Source of the DNA: DAIUCA01 sp964613675
GTDB taxonomy: Bacteria > Pseudomonadota > Gammaproteobacteria > Competibacterales > Competibacteraceae
DNA: 11,612 nucleotides
Direction: 5' to 3'
Assembly: GCA_964613675.1 (NCBI GenBank)
Contig: CAZTIH010000081.1
Coordinates: 1 to 11,612, forward strand
Shown here: positions 1 through 7,056 of the stretch, piece by piece
Position numbering within the stretch: position 1 is the stretch's first letter
Layout of the letters: each line of letters begins with the position of its first letter
Program-made: the position numbers and the translations under genes
Notes under the pieces: model-generated
The model's input: only the letters and a program-made list of their open reading frames with translations
Databases searched by the model: none
What the model was told of the DNA's origin: nothing

Positions 1-156
1 GACGCCAACAATCAGCTCAAGTCCTTGCTCAAGGACAAAAAGATCAGCGAAGACTCCGAGCGGCAAACCCAGGACGAGATTCAGAAACTCACCGATCGCC
101 ACATACAAGACCTGGACAAGATTCTCGCGGCCAAGGAAGCCGAGTTGATGGAAATC
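1..156 (+). other. frr: Ribosome recycling factor C-terminal segment
   Basis: The 52 residues encoded here align from memory without gaps to E. coli RRF residues 134-185. They start at the Asp-Ala-Asn triplet and include LLKDK, ISED, QKLTD and the closing KEAELM signature. In RRF this segment is part of the three-helix domain I, which binds the 50S subunit and splits post-termination ribosomes with EF-G. A normal RRF would stop right after the codon at 154-156. Here Leu-Arg-Arg-Arg follows and the frame continues into a GTPase. The rest of frr would lie upstream of the window. The usual downstream neighbour of frr, uppS, is absent. The domain identity is seen in the sequence; whether it belongs physically to this gene is uncertain. 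Confidence 0.85.
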
Positions 157-1347
157 TTGCGCCGTCGCCAAGCGGAAGGGGTCCCGGTCGATGATGTGTA
201 TCGCGAATTAGACGAACTACGGCGTCGCCGAGAAGCCGGTGTCATTTTTGTCGCGTTATTCGGGACGATCAGCAGTGGAAAGTCGTCGTTAATCAAGGCG
301 TTACTGCCCAATGCCGAACTCAACATTGATGTCATTGGCGGCACGACCCGCACCGTCACCCATTACACCTGGCAAAGTCCGGCGGGCGACCAGCTCATTT
401 TGGCGGACTTGCCTGGGCTTCACGAAGCGGACGGCGATTTAGATGCCATCGCGCAAGAGGAAGCGATGCGGGCGCATGTAGTGGTATTTGTGTGTGATGG
501 CGACTTGACCCGCGATCAATACGAGGCATTTCACCAACTCTGTCAGTTAGAGCGCCCCATGATTCTGGCGTTGAACAAGGCCGATTTGTACCGTCACGAC
601 GAACTCAATCTCATCAAAAATCGTTTACGAGAGCGCGTTGGGGACGAGGTGACGTTGGCGGTGGTGCAGTCGGGGGGGATGGAACCCATTCGGCGACGTT
701 ATCCCGATGGGCGTGAGGAGGAGTTTTTTCGGCCTCGACCGCCGCAGGTGGACGAATTGCGGTATGCCATCCAGGGCCACATCGACAACGACGCGACCGC
801 CCTAGAACAGCTCCGTGATGCCGCCGTATTCACTTTAGCCCAGCAAAAACTCGATCAAGCCCTAATCAATCATCGTCGGGAGAAGTCCGATGCCATCGTC
901 CAGAGTTACACCCGCAAGGCCATTATTGGAGCCGTTGCGGCGGTGGGACCGGGAACCGATGTCTTAATCCAGGGCTATTTGGGAATTTCGATGTTAAGAG
1001 AACTCTGCAATGTGTATGAAGTCCCCGCTTCAGAAGTCGATCTACAACGCTTTTTGTCGTTAGCGGGTGAACACATTCGACGAAGCCTAAATTTATTGCT
1101 CGCCGTGGCGGGAAATGTCTTTAAGGCGTTCCCGGGATTGGGCACGGTGTTGGGGGGGGCGATTCATGCCGTGGCATATGGGTTGATTTTCGAGAGTTTG
1201 GGGAAAGCAGTGGCGCGGTCGTTGGAGGCGCGAGGGGAGCTGGTGAATGGGCCGACGCTGCAAGTCTTCAATGAGGAACTGAAAGACGATGTCGAAAACC
1301 GTGCCCGACGCCTGGTGGGGTGGCTATGGGAGCAACGGAAAGCATGA
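1..1347 (+). CDS. RRF C-terminal tail fused in frame to a DUF697-type GTPase (5' partial)
   Basis: The frame is already open at base 1 and starts outside the window; a TTG at 25 is possible but lies inside a conserved domain. Codons 1-52 match the last 52 residues of ribosome recycling factor. From codon 53 the protein is a P-loop GTPase: G1 motif GTISSGKS at 262-285, G3 DLPG at 406-417, G4 NKAD at 574-585, preceded by a charged helix rich in Arg. The last ~150 residues (from about base 915) are alternating glycine-rich hydrophobic helices resembling DUF697, which is usually found on membrane-associated GTPases. The stop overlaps the next start (ATGA), so the pair is probably translated together. 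GTP hydrolysis is a safe call; the cellular role is unknown. The odd part is the join at 156/157, which may be a real fusion or an assembly chimera. A G8 run lies at 1152-1159. Confidence 0.8.
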   Translation, partial: DANNQLKSLLKDKKISEDSERQTQDEIQKLTDRHIQDLDKILAAKEAELMEILRRRQAEGVPVDDVYRELDELRRRREAGVIFVALFGTISSGKSSLIKALLPNAELNIDVIGGTTRTVTHYTWQSPAGDQLILADLPGLHEADGDLDAIAQEEAMRAHVVVFVCDGDLTRDQYEAFHQLCQLERPMILALNKADLYRHDELNLIKNRLRERVGDEVTLAVVQSGGMEPIRRRYPDGREEEFFRPRPPQVDELRYAIQGHIDNDATALEQLRDAAVFTLAQQKLDQALINHRREKSDAIVQSYTRKAIIGAVAAVGPGTDVLIQGYLGISMLRELCNVYEVPASEVDLQRFLSLAGEHIRRSLNLLLAVAGNVFKAFPGLGTVLGGAIHAVAYGLIFESLGKAVARSLEARGELVNGPTLQVFNEELKDDVENRARRLVGWLWEQRKA

Positions 1348-2594
1348 ACAATCGGCCCCTTGAAACCGTGAAACAGTACGTTCAGACCATTCTCGAACTC
1401 GTACCGGTGTCGATGACGACGGCGTTGGCTGATGTCGCGATCCCGCTGCGTCAGCACGGCGAAAAATTGCAGGCAAATCAAATTCATATCGCCGTATTTG
1501 GGCGGGTGAGCGTGGGCAAATCGGCGTTGCTCAATGCGTTGTTGGGGAAGGAGTGTTTTGCGGTAAGCCCCCTCCACGGCGAAACGAAGGCCGTGGCCCC
1601 GATCAATTGGACGGCATTTGAACAGGTGACTCAGGCTTCGGTGGTGTTAATCGACACGCCGGGCCTAAATGAAGTNNNNNNNNNNGCGGCCCTCAGCGAC
1701 ATCGTGTTGTTTGTGTGCGATGGCGACTTGACCCACAGCGAATTGGTCGCGTTGCGACAGGTCGCGGATGGTGGGCGACGGGTGCTGTTGGTGCTCAACA
1801 AAATCGACCGTTACACCAAAAGCGAACGAGAAACTTTAATTAGCACCCTGAAGAAACGAACTGAGGGATGGATTGGCGTGAACGATGTGTTGGCGGTGGC
1901 GGCGCGGCCCAGCGAAACGGTGTTAATTGAAGTGACCCCGGCGGGCAAGGAGCGCGAACAGCGATTTACGCCAAAACCCGATATTGCGTCGTTGAAATTG
2001 CGGTTAAGCGACTGCATTCAGCGGGAAGGCCCCACGTTAGCAGCGTTAAATGCGGCGTTGTGTGCGGGACAGGTAGCCGAAATTCTCGCGACCGAACGGG
2101 CCACTGCCGGGCGTTACCAAGCCGATCAACGGTTATTTCGTCATGCGATCGTAAAAGCGGTGCTGTGCGCATTTTTGCCGTTGCCTTGGGGGGCGATGGT
2201 CGCGGCGTGGGTGATTGACGGGGCCTTGTTGGTGAGTTTGGCGCGTCATCATGGGGTTGGCGATCGTTGGCGACGACTGCGGGCGTTGTTGGGGTTATGG
2301 CGACCGTTTTTAATGAGTGTTGGTGCAGTGACGGGGGTTGCGCTGGTGGGGACGGTGGTGTTGCGGGGGGATTGGCTGTCGGAACTGTTGATTGCGGCGC
2401 TACTGGCGGGGGTGAGCGGTATGGGCTGCTATCTGTTAGGACGGACGGCGTTAGCGCGTTTTGCGTTGGGGCAGTTGGGTAAACAGGTGCGGTTGCGATC
2501 CCTCATTCAGCAGCTCATCCGGCTATTGCCCGACGACAGCCCCTTGCGTCAGCGACAGAGCGCGTTGCTCGCTCGCTTGCGTCCGGAAGGGTGA
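1344..2594 (+). CDS. GTPase with hydrophobic C-terminal region (paralogue of upstream gene)
   Basis: I chose the ATG at 1344 because it overlaps the preceding stop (ATGA); an in-frame alternative start at 1320 would add eight residues. GTPase motifs are G1 GRVSVGKS at 1500-1523, G3 DTPG at 1653-1664 and G4 NKID at 1797-1808, with VCDGDLT shared word for word with the upstream GTPase. From about 2140 to 2480 there are several hydrophobic stretches, probably three or four membrane-embedded helices, in the place where the first gene has its DUF697-like tail. Ten N at 1676-1685 fall just after the G3 motif. The frame stays open across them, but by comparison with the paralogue about eight more residues should lie there, so the printed length (416 aa) is probably short. 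It probably acts at the inner membrane with its neighbour. Function is not established. Confidence 0.8.
   Translation: MNNRPLETVKQYVQTILELVPVSMTTALADVAIPLRQHGEKLQANQIHIAVFGRVSVGKSALLNALLGKECFAVSPLHGETKAVAPINWTAFEQVTQASVVLIDTPGLNEXXXXAALSDIVLFVCDGDLTHSELVALRQVADGGRRVLLVLNKIDRYTKSERETLISTLKKRTEGWIGVNDVLAVAARPSETVLIEVTPAGKEREQRFTPKPDIASLKLRLSDCIQREGPTLAALNAALCAGQVAEILATERATAGRYQADQRLFRHAIVKAVLCAFLPLPWGAMVAAWVIDGALLVSLARHHGVGDRWRRLRALLGLWRPFLMSVGAVTGVALVGTVVLRGDWLSELLIAALLAGVSGMGCYLLGRTALARFALGQLGKQVRLRSLIQQLIRLLPDDSPLRQRQSALLARLRPEG
1676..1685. other. Assembly gap (10 N) inside the second GTPase
   Basis: Ten unknown bases follow DTPGLNE. In the paralogue, 14 residues separate PGL from the AMRAHVVVF stretch; here only six are present before AALSDIVLF. 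The N run is therefore a placeholder. To keep the frame, the true length should be 10 plus a multiple of three, about 34. Confidence 0.9.
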
Positions 2595-2604
2595 TCGGCA
2601 CGCC

Positions 2605-2922
2605 ATGAGTTGGACTTTTTGGAGCATTGTCGTATTGGGCGGCATCATCGCATGGTGGTACAGCGAACGGTCGGCCCATGAAATCGCCCGCCATGCTGTG
2701 GAAATGGCGTGTCGGCGGGCGGCGGTGCAATGGTTAGATCAAGCCGTGGTTTTACAATCTCGCCGTTGGGTACATCGCCAACTCGTGCGTCGCTACGGTT
2801 TCGAGTATGCGGCCAACGGCGAACGGCATTTGGGACAGTTGGAGGTTGTGGCGGGACGGGTGACGTGGCTTGTGCTGGGCGAAATTATTGACTCTGTCGT
2901 TGCGGAAGATGAGTCGATTTAG
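2605..2922 (+). CDS. DUF3301 family small membrane protein
   Basis: The ATG at 2605 gives a 105-residue protein. Longer in-frame starts run back inside the GTPase gene and are unlikely. Residues 3-17 form one hydrophobic helix with several Trp. The rest is Arg-rich and soluble: a region with ACRRAAVQWLDQAV, then a YGFEY strand and a GxLEVVxGRVTW strand. This order (N-terminal helix, CxxxxxQxLDQ-like region, RYxFEF strand, GxLxxxG strand) matches DUF3301 (PF11743), known mainly from gammaproteobacteria and without a known function. It lies 10 bases after the second GTPase and is probably co-transcribed with it. I infer an inner-membrane anchor with a cytoplasmic domain. No good ribosome binding site is seen, which fits translational coupling. 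Confidence 0.8.
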   Translation: MSWTFWSIVVLGGIIAWWYSERSAHEIARHAVEMACRRAAVQWLDQAVVLQSRRWVHRQLVRRYGFEYAANGERHLGQLEVVAGRVTWLVLGEIIDSVVAEDESI

Positions 2923-2966
2923 TCCCGTCGAAGGCCACACACGTTCCTCATCCGCCGCGCTTTGGG

Positions 2967-4031
2967 TTACGCCCGCCGATTGGCCAACACGCCCGTGAGC
3001 TTGGTGCGGGCATCCAAAAGCGTTTTAGCGGTCGTTTCCCAATCAATGCAGCCGTCAGTCACCGAAACGCCGTAGCGCAATTGGGACAAATCGGCAGGAA
3101 TCGACTGGTTCCCCGCATGAAGATGGCTTTCCAGCATGAGTCCCACAATCGAGTGGTTGCCTTCCAAAATTTGGTGAATGCAGTCCATGAATACGAGAGG
3201 CTGAAGCTCGGGCTTTTTGTTGGTATTCCCGTGGCTGCAATCGACGACGAGGTTTGTGGGCAGTTGTTTCGCCGCAAGTTCTTTCTCGCACAACGCAATC
3301 GCCACCGAATCGTAATTTGGGGCCGTGCCGCCCCGTAACACGACATGTCCATAGGCATTGCCTCGGGTGCGAATGACGGCGCATTGGCCATCTTGATTGA
3401 TGCCCAAAAAGCTGTGGGGCTGGGACGCAGACTGTAGCGCGTTAATCGCCACCGTTAAGCTGCCATCCGTGCCATTTTTGAAGCCCACGGGGGTTGACAA
3501 ACCGCTGGCCATTTCCCGATGGGTTTGGGATTCCGTCGTGCGGGCGCCGATGGCCGTCCAGGTCACCAAATCGGAGAGGTATTGCGGCGTGATGGGATCG
3601 AGAGCTTCCGTACCGACGGGCAGTCCCATTTCGGCAAGTTCGAGGAGCAGCTCCCGCGCCTTAAACAGCCCTTCTTCGATATGAAACGAGTCATCGAGGC
3701 GGGGATCGTTGATGAGACCCTTCCAACCGACGGTGGTACGGGGCTTCTCGAAATAGACGCGCATCACGATAACGAAGGTGTCGGCGACCTCGGTAGCGAG
3801 TTGATGCAACCGTTTTGCGTACTCGCGGGCAGCGGTGAGGTCGTGAATCGAGCAGGGCCCGACGACGACAAATAAGCGGGGATCTTGACCATTCAAGATG
3901 GCTTCAAGGGTGCGCCGGCCCTGTAAAACGGTGGTCGCTGCCGTGTCGCTAAGGGGCAAGCGGGCCTTAATTTCACGAGGTGTCGGCAAGAGTTCTTGAG
4001 AAACGACATTCACGTTGTAAGTAGAATCCAT
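2967..4031 (-). CDS. aroF: 3-deoxy-7-phosphoheptulonate synthase, type I, tyrosine-type
   Basis: This enzyme joins phosphoenolpyruvate and erythrose 4-phosphate to give DAHP, the first step of the shikimate pathway, in the cytoplasm. The 354 residues match the usual length of the class I enzymes. Expected metal ligands are all present: Cys60 (GPCS), His267 (CSHGN), Glu301 and Asp326. The substrate motifs EKPRTT (95-100) and GARTTES (162-168) are intact. The sequence around 207-212 reads SFLGIN; Gly210 sits where tyrosine-inhibited enzymes (E. coli AroF, yeast Aro4) have Gly and phenylalanine-inhibited ones have Ser. VVDCSHGN is also AroF-like, so tyrosine feedback is the likelier prediction. 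The gene is divergent from rppH and convergent with the DUF3301 gene, with 44 bases between their stops. No clear ribosome binding site precedes the ATG at 4031. Confidence 0.95.
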   Translation of the reverse strand: MDSTYNVNVVSQELLPTPREIKARLPLSDTAATTVLQGRRTLEAILNGQDPRLFVVVGPCSIHDLTAAREYAKRLHQLATEVADTFVIVMRVYFEKPRTTVGWKGLINDPRLDDSFHIEEGLFKARELLLELAEMGLPVGTEALDPITPQYLSDLVTWTAIGARTTESQTHREMASGLSTPVGFKNGTDGSLTVAINALQSASQPHSFLGINQDGQCAVIRTRGNAYGHVVLRGGTAPNYDSVAIALCEKELAAKQLPTNLVVDCSHGNTNKKPELQPLVFMDCIHQILEGNHSIVGLMLESHLHAGNQSIPADLSQLRYGVSVTDGCIDWETTAKTLLDARTKLTGVLANRRA

Positions 4032-4166
4032 GAGAAAATTTTCGTTAAGAGTAGCACGGGGCCAAGGGGCGAGAACCGTAGCATACTTGCGGGCTTATAG
4101 ACTTTGTTGTTGCGTAGCCATTGAGATAAACCGTGTGTCAAAATTGCGGCTAATACTTTTACAAGA
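4032..4166. promoter_or_regulatory. Divergent intergenic region between aroF and rppH
   Basis: These 135 bases must carry the start signals for both genes. On the - strand a perfect TTGACA lies at 4136-4141, but the hexamer 17 bases further on (4113-4118, GCTACG) is a poor -10 box. A second - strand candidate -10 is TATAAG at 4094-4099, without a good -35. On the + strand nothing convincing is seen; TAATAC at 4151-4156 is the nearest -10-like string. Only half of a TyrR-like box (TTTACA at 4158-4163) is visible, so regulation by TyrR is not supported. Confidence 0.3.
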
Positions 4167-4727
4167 ATGGGTTTCACAGTGATCGACGCCGAAGGTTTTC
4201 GTGCCAATGTCGGGATAATTCTGTGTAACGGGGAAAATCGGCTGTTATGGGCTAAGCGCATTCGTCAACGCGCCTGGCAGTTTCCCCAAGGCGGAATTAA
4301 CGAAGGCGAAACGGCTGAGGAGGCGATGTTTCGCGAACTTTTTGAAGAACTCGGATTAGAACCCGATCATGTCGAAATTTTGGGGCGCACGAGGGGATGG
4401 TTACATTATCGGTTGCCCCCGCGTCTGATCCGTCGCCACAGTCAACCCGCCTGCATCGGTCAGAAGCAGATTTGGTTTCTGCTGAGGATGAAAGGAACGG
4501 AGACACAGGTGCGTTTGGATGCTTCACCGCAACCCGAATTCGATCTTTGGCGCTGGGTGCATTACTGGTATCCATTACAGGCGGTGGTGTCGTTTAAGCG
4601 GCGGGTGTATGCCTGTGCGTTACACGAATTTGCGCCGTTGGTGTTTTGCAACACGGCAAAAATCAGCAAACACTCTTCGGCTTCTTTTTTCTCTCCGCAT
4701 CCGCGCCGCCCGCGCTTGAGGTTGTAA
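4167..4727 (+). CDS. rppH: RNA 5'-pyrophosphohydrolase RppH (Nudix)
   Basis: RppH removes pyrophosphate from the 5' end of triphosphorylated transcripts, opening mRNA to RNase E decay. The Nudix box lies at residues 42-64 and fits the G-x5-E-x7-REUxEExGU pattern exactly: Gly42, Glu48, Arg56, with metal ligands Glu57, Glu60 and Glu61. Family blocks GFRxNVGIILCN, WQFPQGGI, CIGQKQ-WFLL and WYPLQAVVSFKR are present. The ATG at 4167 adds four residues relative to E. coli RppH; the GTG at 4179 would match the usual N-terminus (Val-Ile-Asp) and is a real alternative. Neither has a clear ribosome binding site. At 186 residues it is slightly longer than E. coli (176), with a basic, Arg-rich tail of doubtful function. 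ptsP follows with no spacer, the conserved rppH-ptsP arrangement. Confidence 0.95.
   Translation: MGFTVIDAEGFRANVGIILCNGENRLLWAKRIRQRAWQFPQGGINEGETAEEAMFRELFEELGLEPDHVEILGRTRGWLHYRLPPRLIRRHSQPACIGQKQIWFLLRMKGTETQVRLDASPQPEFDLWRWVHYWYPLQAVVSFKRRVYACALHEFAPLVFCNTAKISKHSSASFFSPHPRRPRLRL
4716..4721 (+). promoter_or_regulatory. Ribosome binding site of ptsP
   Basis: TTGAGG, with the GAGG core at 4718-4721, lies six bases before the ptsP ATG and inside the last codons of rppH. It decides the ptsP start at 4728, whose ATG directly follows the rppH TAA. Confidence 0.65.
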
Positions 4728-6999
4728 ATGCTCGATTCGCTTAGCCGTATCGTCCAAGAGGTCAATCAAGCCTCGACACAAGAGGACGCTTTAGCCCTGA
4801 TTGTCAGTCGGGTAAAAGCGGCGTTACAGGCAGATGTCTGTTCGGTCTATTTGACGGATCCCGAAACCGGCGAACATGTTCTGATGGCGACGGATGGATT
4901 AAAGCGCAGTGCCGTAGGAAAAGTGCGAATTCCCGCTAAACTGGGGCTGATTGGCTTAGTGGCTCGGCGGGCCGAACCCGTCAACATTGAAGATGCGCAG
5001 AAACATCCACAGTTTTTCTTCATCGCGAGTACAGGGGAAGCGCCGTTTCACGGTTTCTTGGGGGCACCCATTGTGCGGCGGCGTAAAGATTTAGGGGTGT
5101 TGGTGGTGCAGCAACGTCTGGTGAGGCGTTACACCCCCGAAGAAGAGTCGTTTTTAGCGACATTGGCCGCCCAATTAGCCGCTTCGATCAGTCAAGCCGA
5201 AATTAAAGAAAGTCTGAACCATCTCGACGATCAGTCTGCAGAGCATTCGATTTATCTAGAAGGCATTGCGAGTGCAAAGGGATTGGGGATTGGGACGGCC
5301 GTAGTGTTATATCCAGAAGCCGAACTCGAATCGGTTCCCGATAAATGGGTCGAGGCCACCCAAATTTCCCACGAAATCGAACGCTTTAAGGAAGCCGTGC
5401 AATCTGAAGTCGCGGAATTGGAGGAACTTGGCAAGCGAATGGGGAAATTATTGGCCGCAGGGGATCGGGCGTTGTTCGATGCGTACAGCTTGATTTTGCG
5501 CAGTGATTCGCTAACCGAGGGCGTGATTTCGCGAATCCAACAGGGAAATTGGGCGCCGGGGGCGGTGCGCGTGACGGCCCTCGAATATGCGAACGCCTTT
5601 GAAGGGATGGAAGATGAATATCTGCGCGAACGGATGGCAGATATCCGCGATTTATGTCAGCGACTGATTAAGCGGCTCCTTCAGATGCAGCATCAGACGC
5701 GGGAATATCCAGAACATACCGTGCTCATGGGAGAAGAAATCAGCGTGACACAATTTCTGGAAGTCGAACCTCATAAGCTCGTCGGATTAGTATCGGTGAG
5801 GGGGACCGGCGCATCTCATGTGGCGTTACTGGCAAGGGGTTTGGGCATTCCGGCGGTGTTTGGGGTGGGAGATGCGCCATTGCCGCGACTCAACGGTCGA
5901 GAAATTGTGGTGGATGGTTATACGGCCCGCGTCTGCATCCAACCCGCACCGGCGTTAAGACAGGCTTTTCAGAAATTGGCCGATGAAGAAACCGAGCTCT
6001 CCCGCTATCTGCAAGATCTCAAACATCTTCCCAGTGAAACACCAGATGGGCATCGCGTAGCCCTATTGGCCAACTCCGGTTTGACGGCAGACGTAGCAGC
6101 AGCGCGTGAGAGTGGGGCAGAAGGGTTAGGGCTATATCGGTCGGAATTGCACTTCTTTATGCGGGATCGGTTCCCTAGCGAGGACGAGCAAACGGCAGTT
6201 TATACAGAAGTCTTAAAGATGATGTCGCCTTTACCCGTCGTATTGCGAACGCTAGATATTNNNNNNNNNNCTCTTGCTGTCTTACTTTCCCATTCAGGAG
6301 CAAAACCCGTTTTTAGGATGGCGAGGAATTCGGATTTCCCTAGATCAGATCGACATCTTTAAGACCCAATTACGGGCCATGTTGCGGGCAAGTGCGGTGT
6401 TCAACCCCCTAGCGATCATGTTTCCGATGGTTACGACGCTTAAAGAACTCGACGATTCGATTTGTCTATTAAAAGAAGCCCGCGACGAGTTAATTGAAGA
6501 CGGCCTTGATATGCCGTTGCCGCGGATTGGGGTGATGATTGAGGTCCCCTCGCTGATCTATCAGATAGCGGCTGTGAGTCGACGGGTAGATTTCGTGTCG
6601 ATTGGGAGCAATGATCTCACTCAATATCTGTTAGCGGTGGATCGGAATAATCCACGGGTGGCGAAGCTCTATGACAGCGTTCATCCCGCCGTACTGGAGG
6701 CGGTGCGCCAGATTATCAATGGGGCTCATGAACAGGGGAAACCCGTGAGTGTATGCGGGGAAATGGCAGGGGATCCGGCGGCAGCGATGTTGCTGATGGC
6801 GTTAGGGGCCGATAGTCTGAGCATGAGTTTAGGAAATCTGCTTAAGGTCAAATGGACGATTCGCACCATTCCGCTATCCGTGACTCAGACATTACTCGCC
6901 GAAGCGTTAGCGGCTACCGACGCAGCGGAAGTCCGCCATCACTTGAACCAAACCCTAGAAAATTACGGGTTAGGGGGACTCATTCGGGCGGGCAAGTGA
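4728..6999 (+). CDS. ptsP: Phosphoenolpyruvate-protein phosphotransferase PtsP (EI-Ntr), interrupted by an assembly gap
   Basis: PtsP is Enzyme I of the nitrogen PTS: it autophosphorylates from PEP and passes phosphate to NPr, then EIIA-Ntr, linking nitrogen status to regulation. Residues 1 to about 165 are a GAF sensor domain. About 175-300 are the helical NPr-binding region. The swivel domain carries the phosphorylated His364 in GASHVALLAR. The C-terminal PEP barrel contains RTLDI before the gap, then NPFLGWRGIR, the metal-binding IEVPS and GSNDLTQY segments, and the catalytic Cys in CGEMAGDP (codon 6754-6756). Ten N at 6261-6270 shift the frame by one, so the printed sequence reads as two frames (4728 to the gap, then from 6271). 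Conserved sequence resumes at once on the far side, so this is one intact gene of about 757 residues, not a pseudogene. The strong GAGG site and the spacing fix the start. Confidence 0.93.
6261..6270. other. Assembly gap (10 N) inside ptsP
   Basis: The gap removes the conserved GGDK that follows RTLDI in Enzyme I proteins. Thirteen bases separate the upstream codon at 6258-6260 from the frame resumed at 6274, so the frame is off by one. Nine or twelve missing bases in place of ten would restore it. Confidence 0.92.
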
Positions 7000-7056
7000 G
7001 GATTGGCGACCCAAAATCTACCCCTTGTTCTCTCTTCTGATGTAGATCGTAAAATT

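Noticed and set aside
2332..2370. Possible G-quadruplex in the second GTPase gene
   Set aside because: Only three runs of three or more G are present, with gaps of 11 and 13 bases, so a stable structure is unlikely. The G/T richness comes from Val, Leu and Gly codons of membrane helices.
3055..3391. Two further open frames on the - strand within aroF
   Set aside because: They are off-frame shadows of the strongly conserved DAHP synthase gene.
4158..4163. TyrR box near aroF/rppH
   Set aside because: Only one half (TTTACA) is seen and the matching half is missing at the right distance.
6274..6999. Separate gene starting at TTG 6274
   Set aside because: It is the 3' part of ptsP, displaced in frame by the N gap at 6261-6270; the sequence on both sides is continuous Enzyme I.
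7003..7056. N-terminal extension of metG from TTG 7003
   Set aside because: The 18 extra residues match nothing in MetG, and the purine-rich string before it is only about one base from the TTG. The ATG at 7057 fits the family start.
7025..7056. Promoter before metG (TTGTTC and TAAAAT)
   Set aside because: The spacing is about 19 bases and the -10-like string touches the start codon, so transcription would begin inside the gene.
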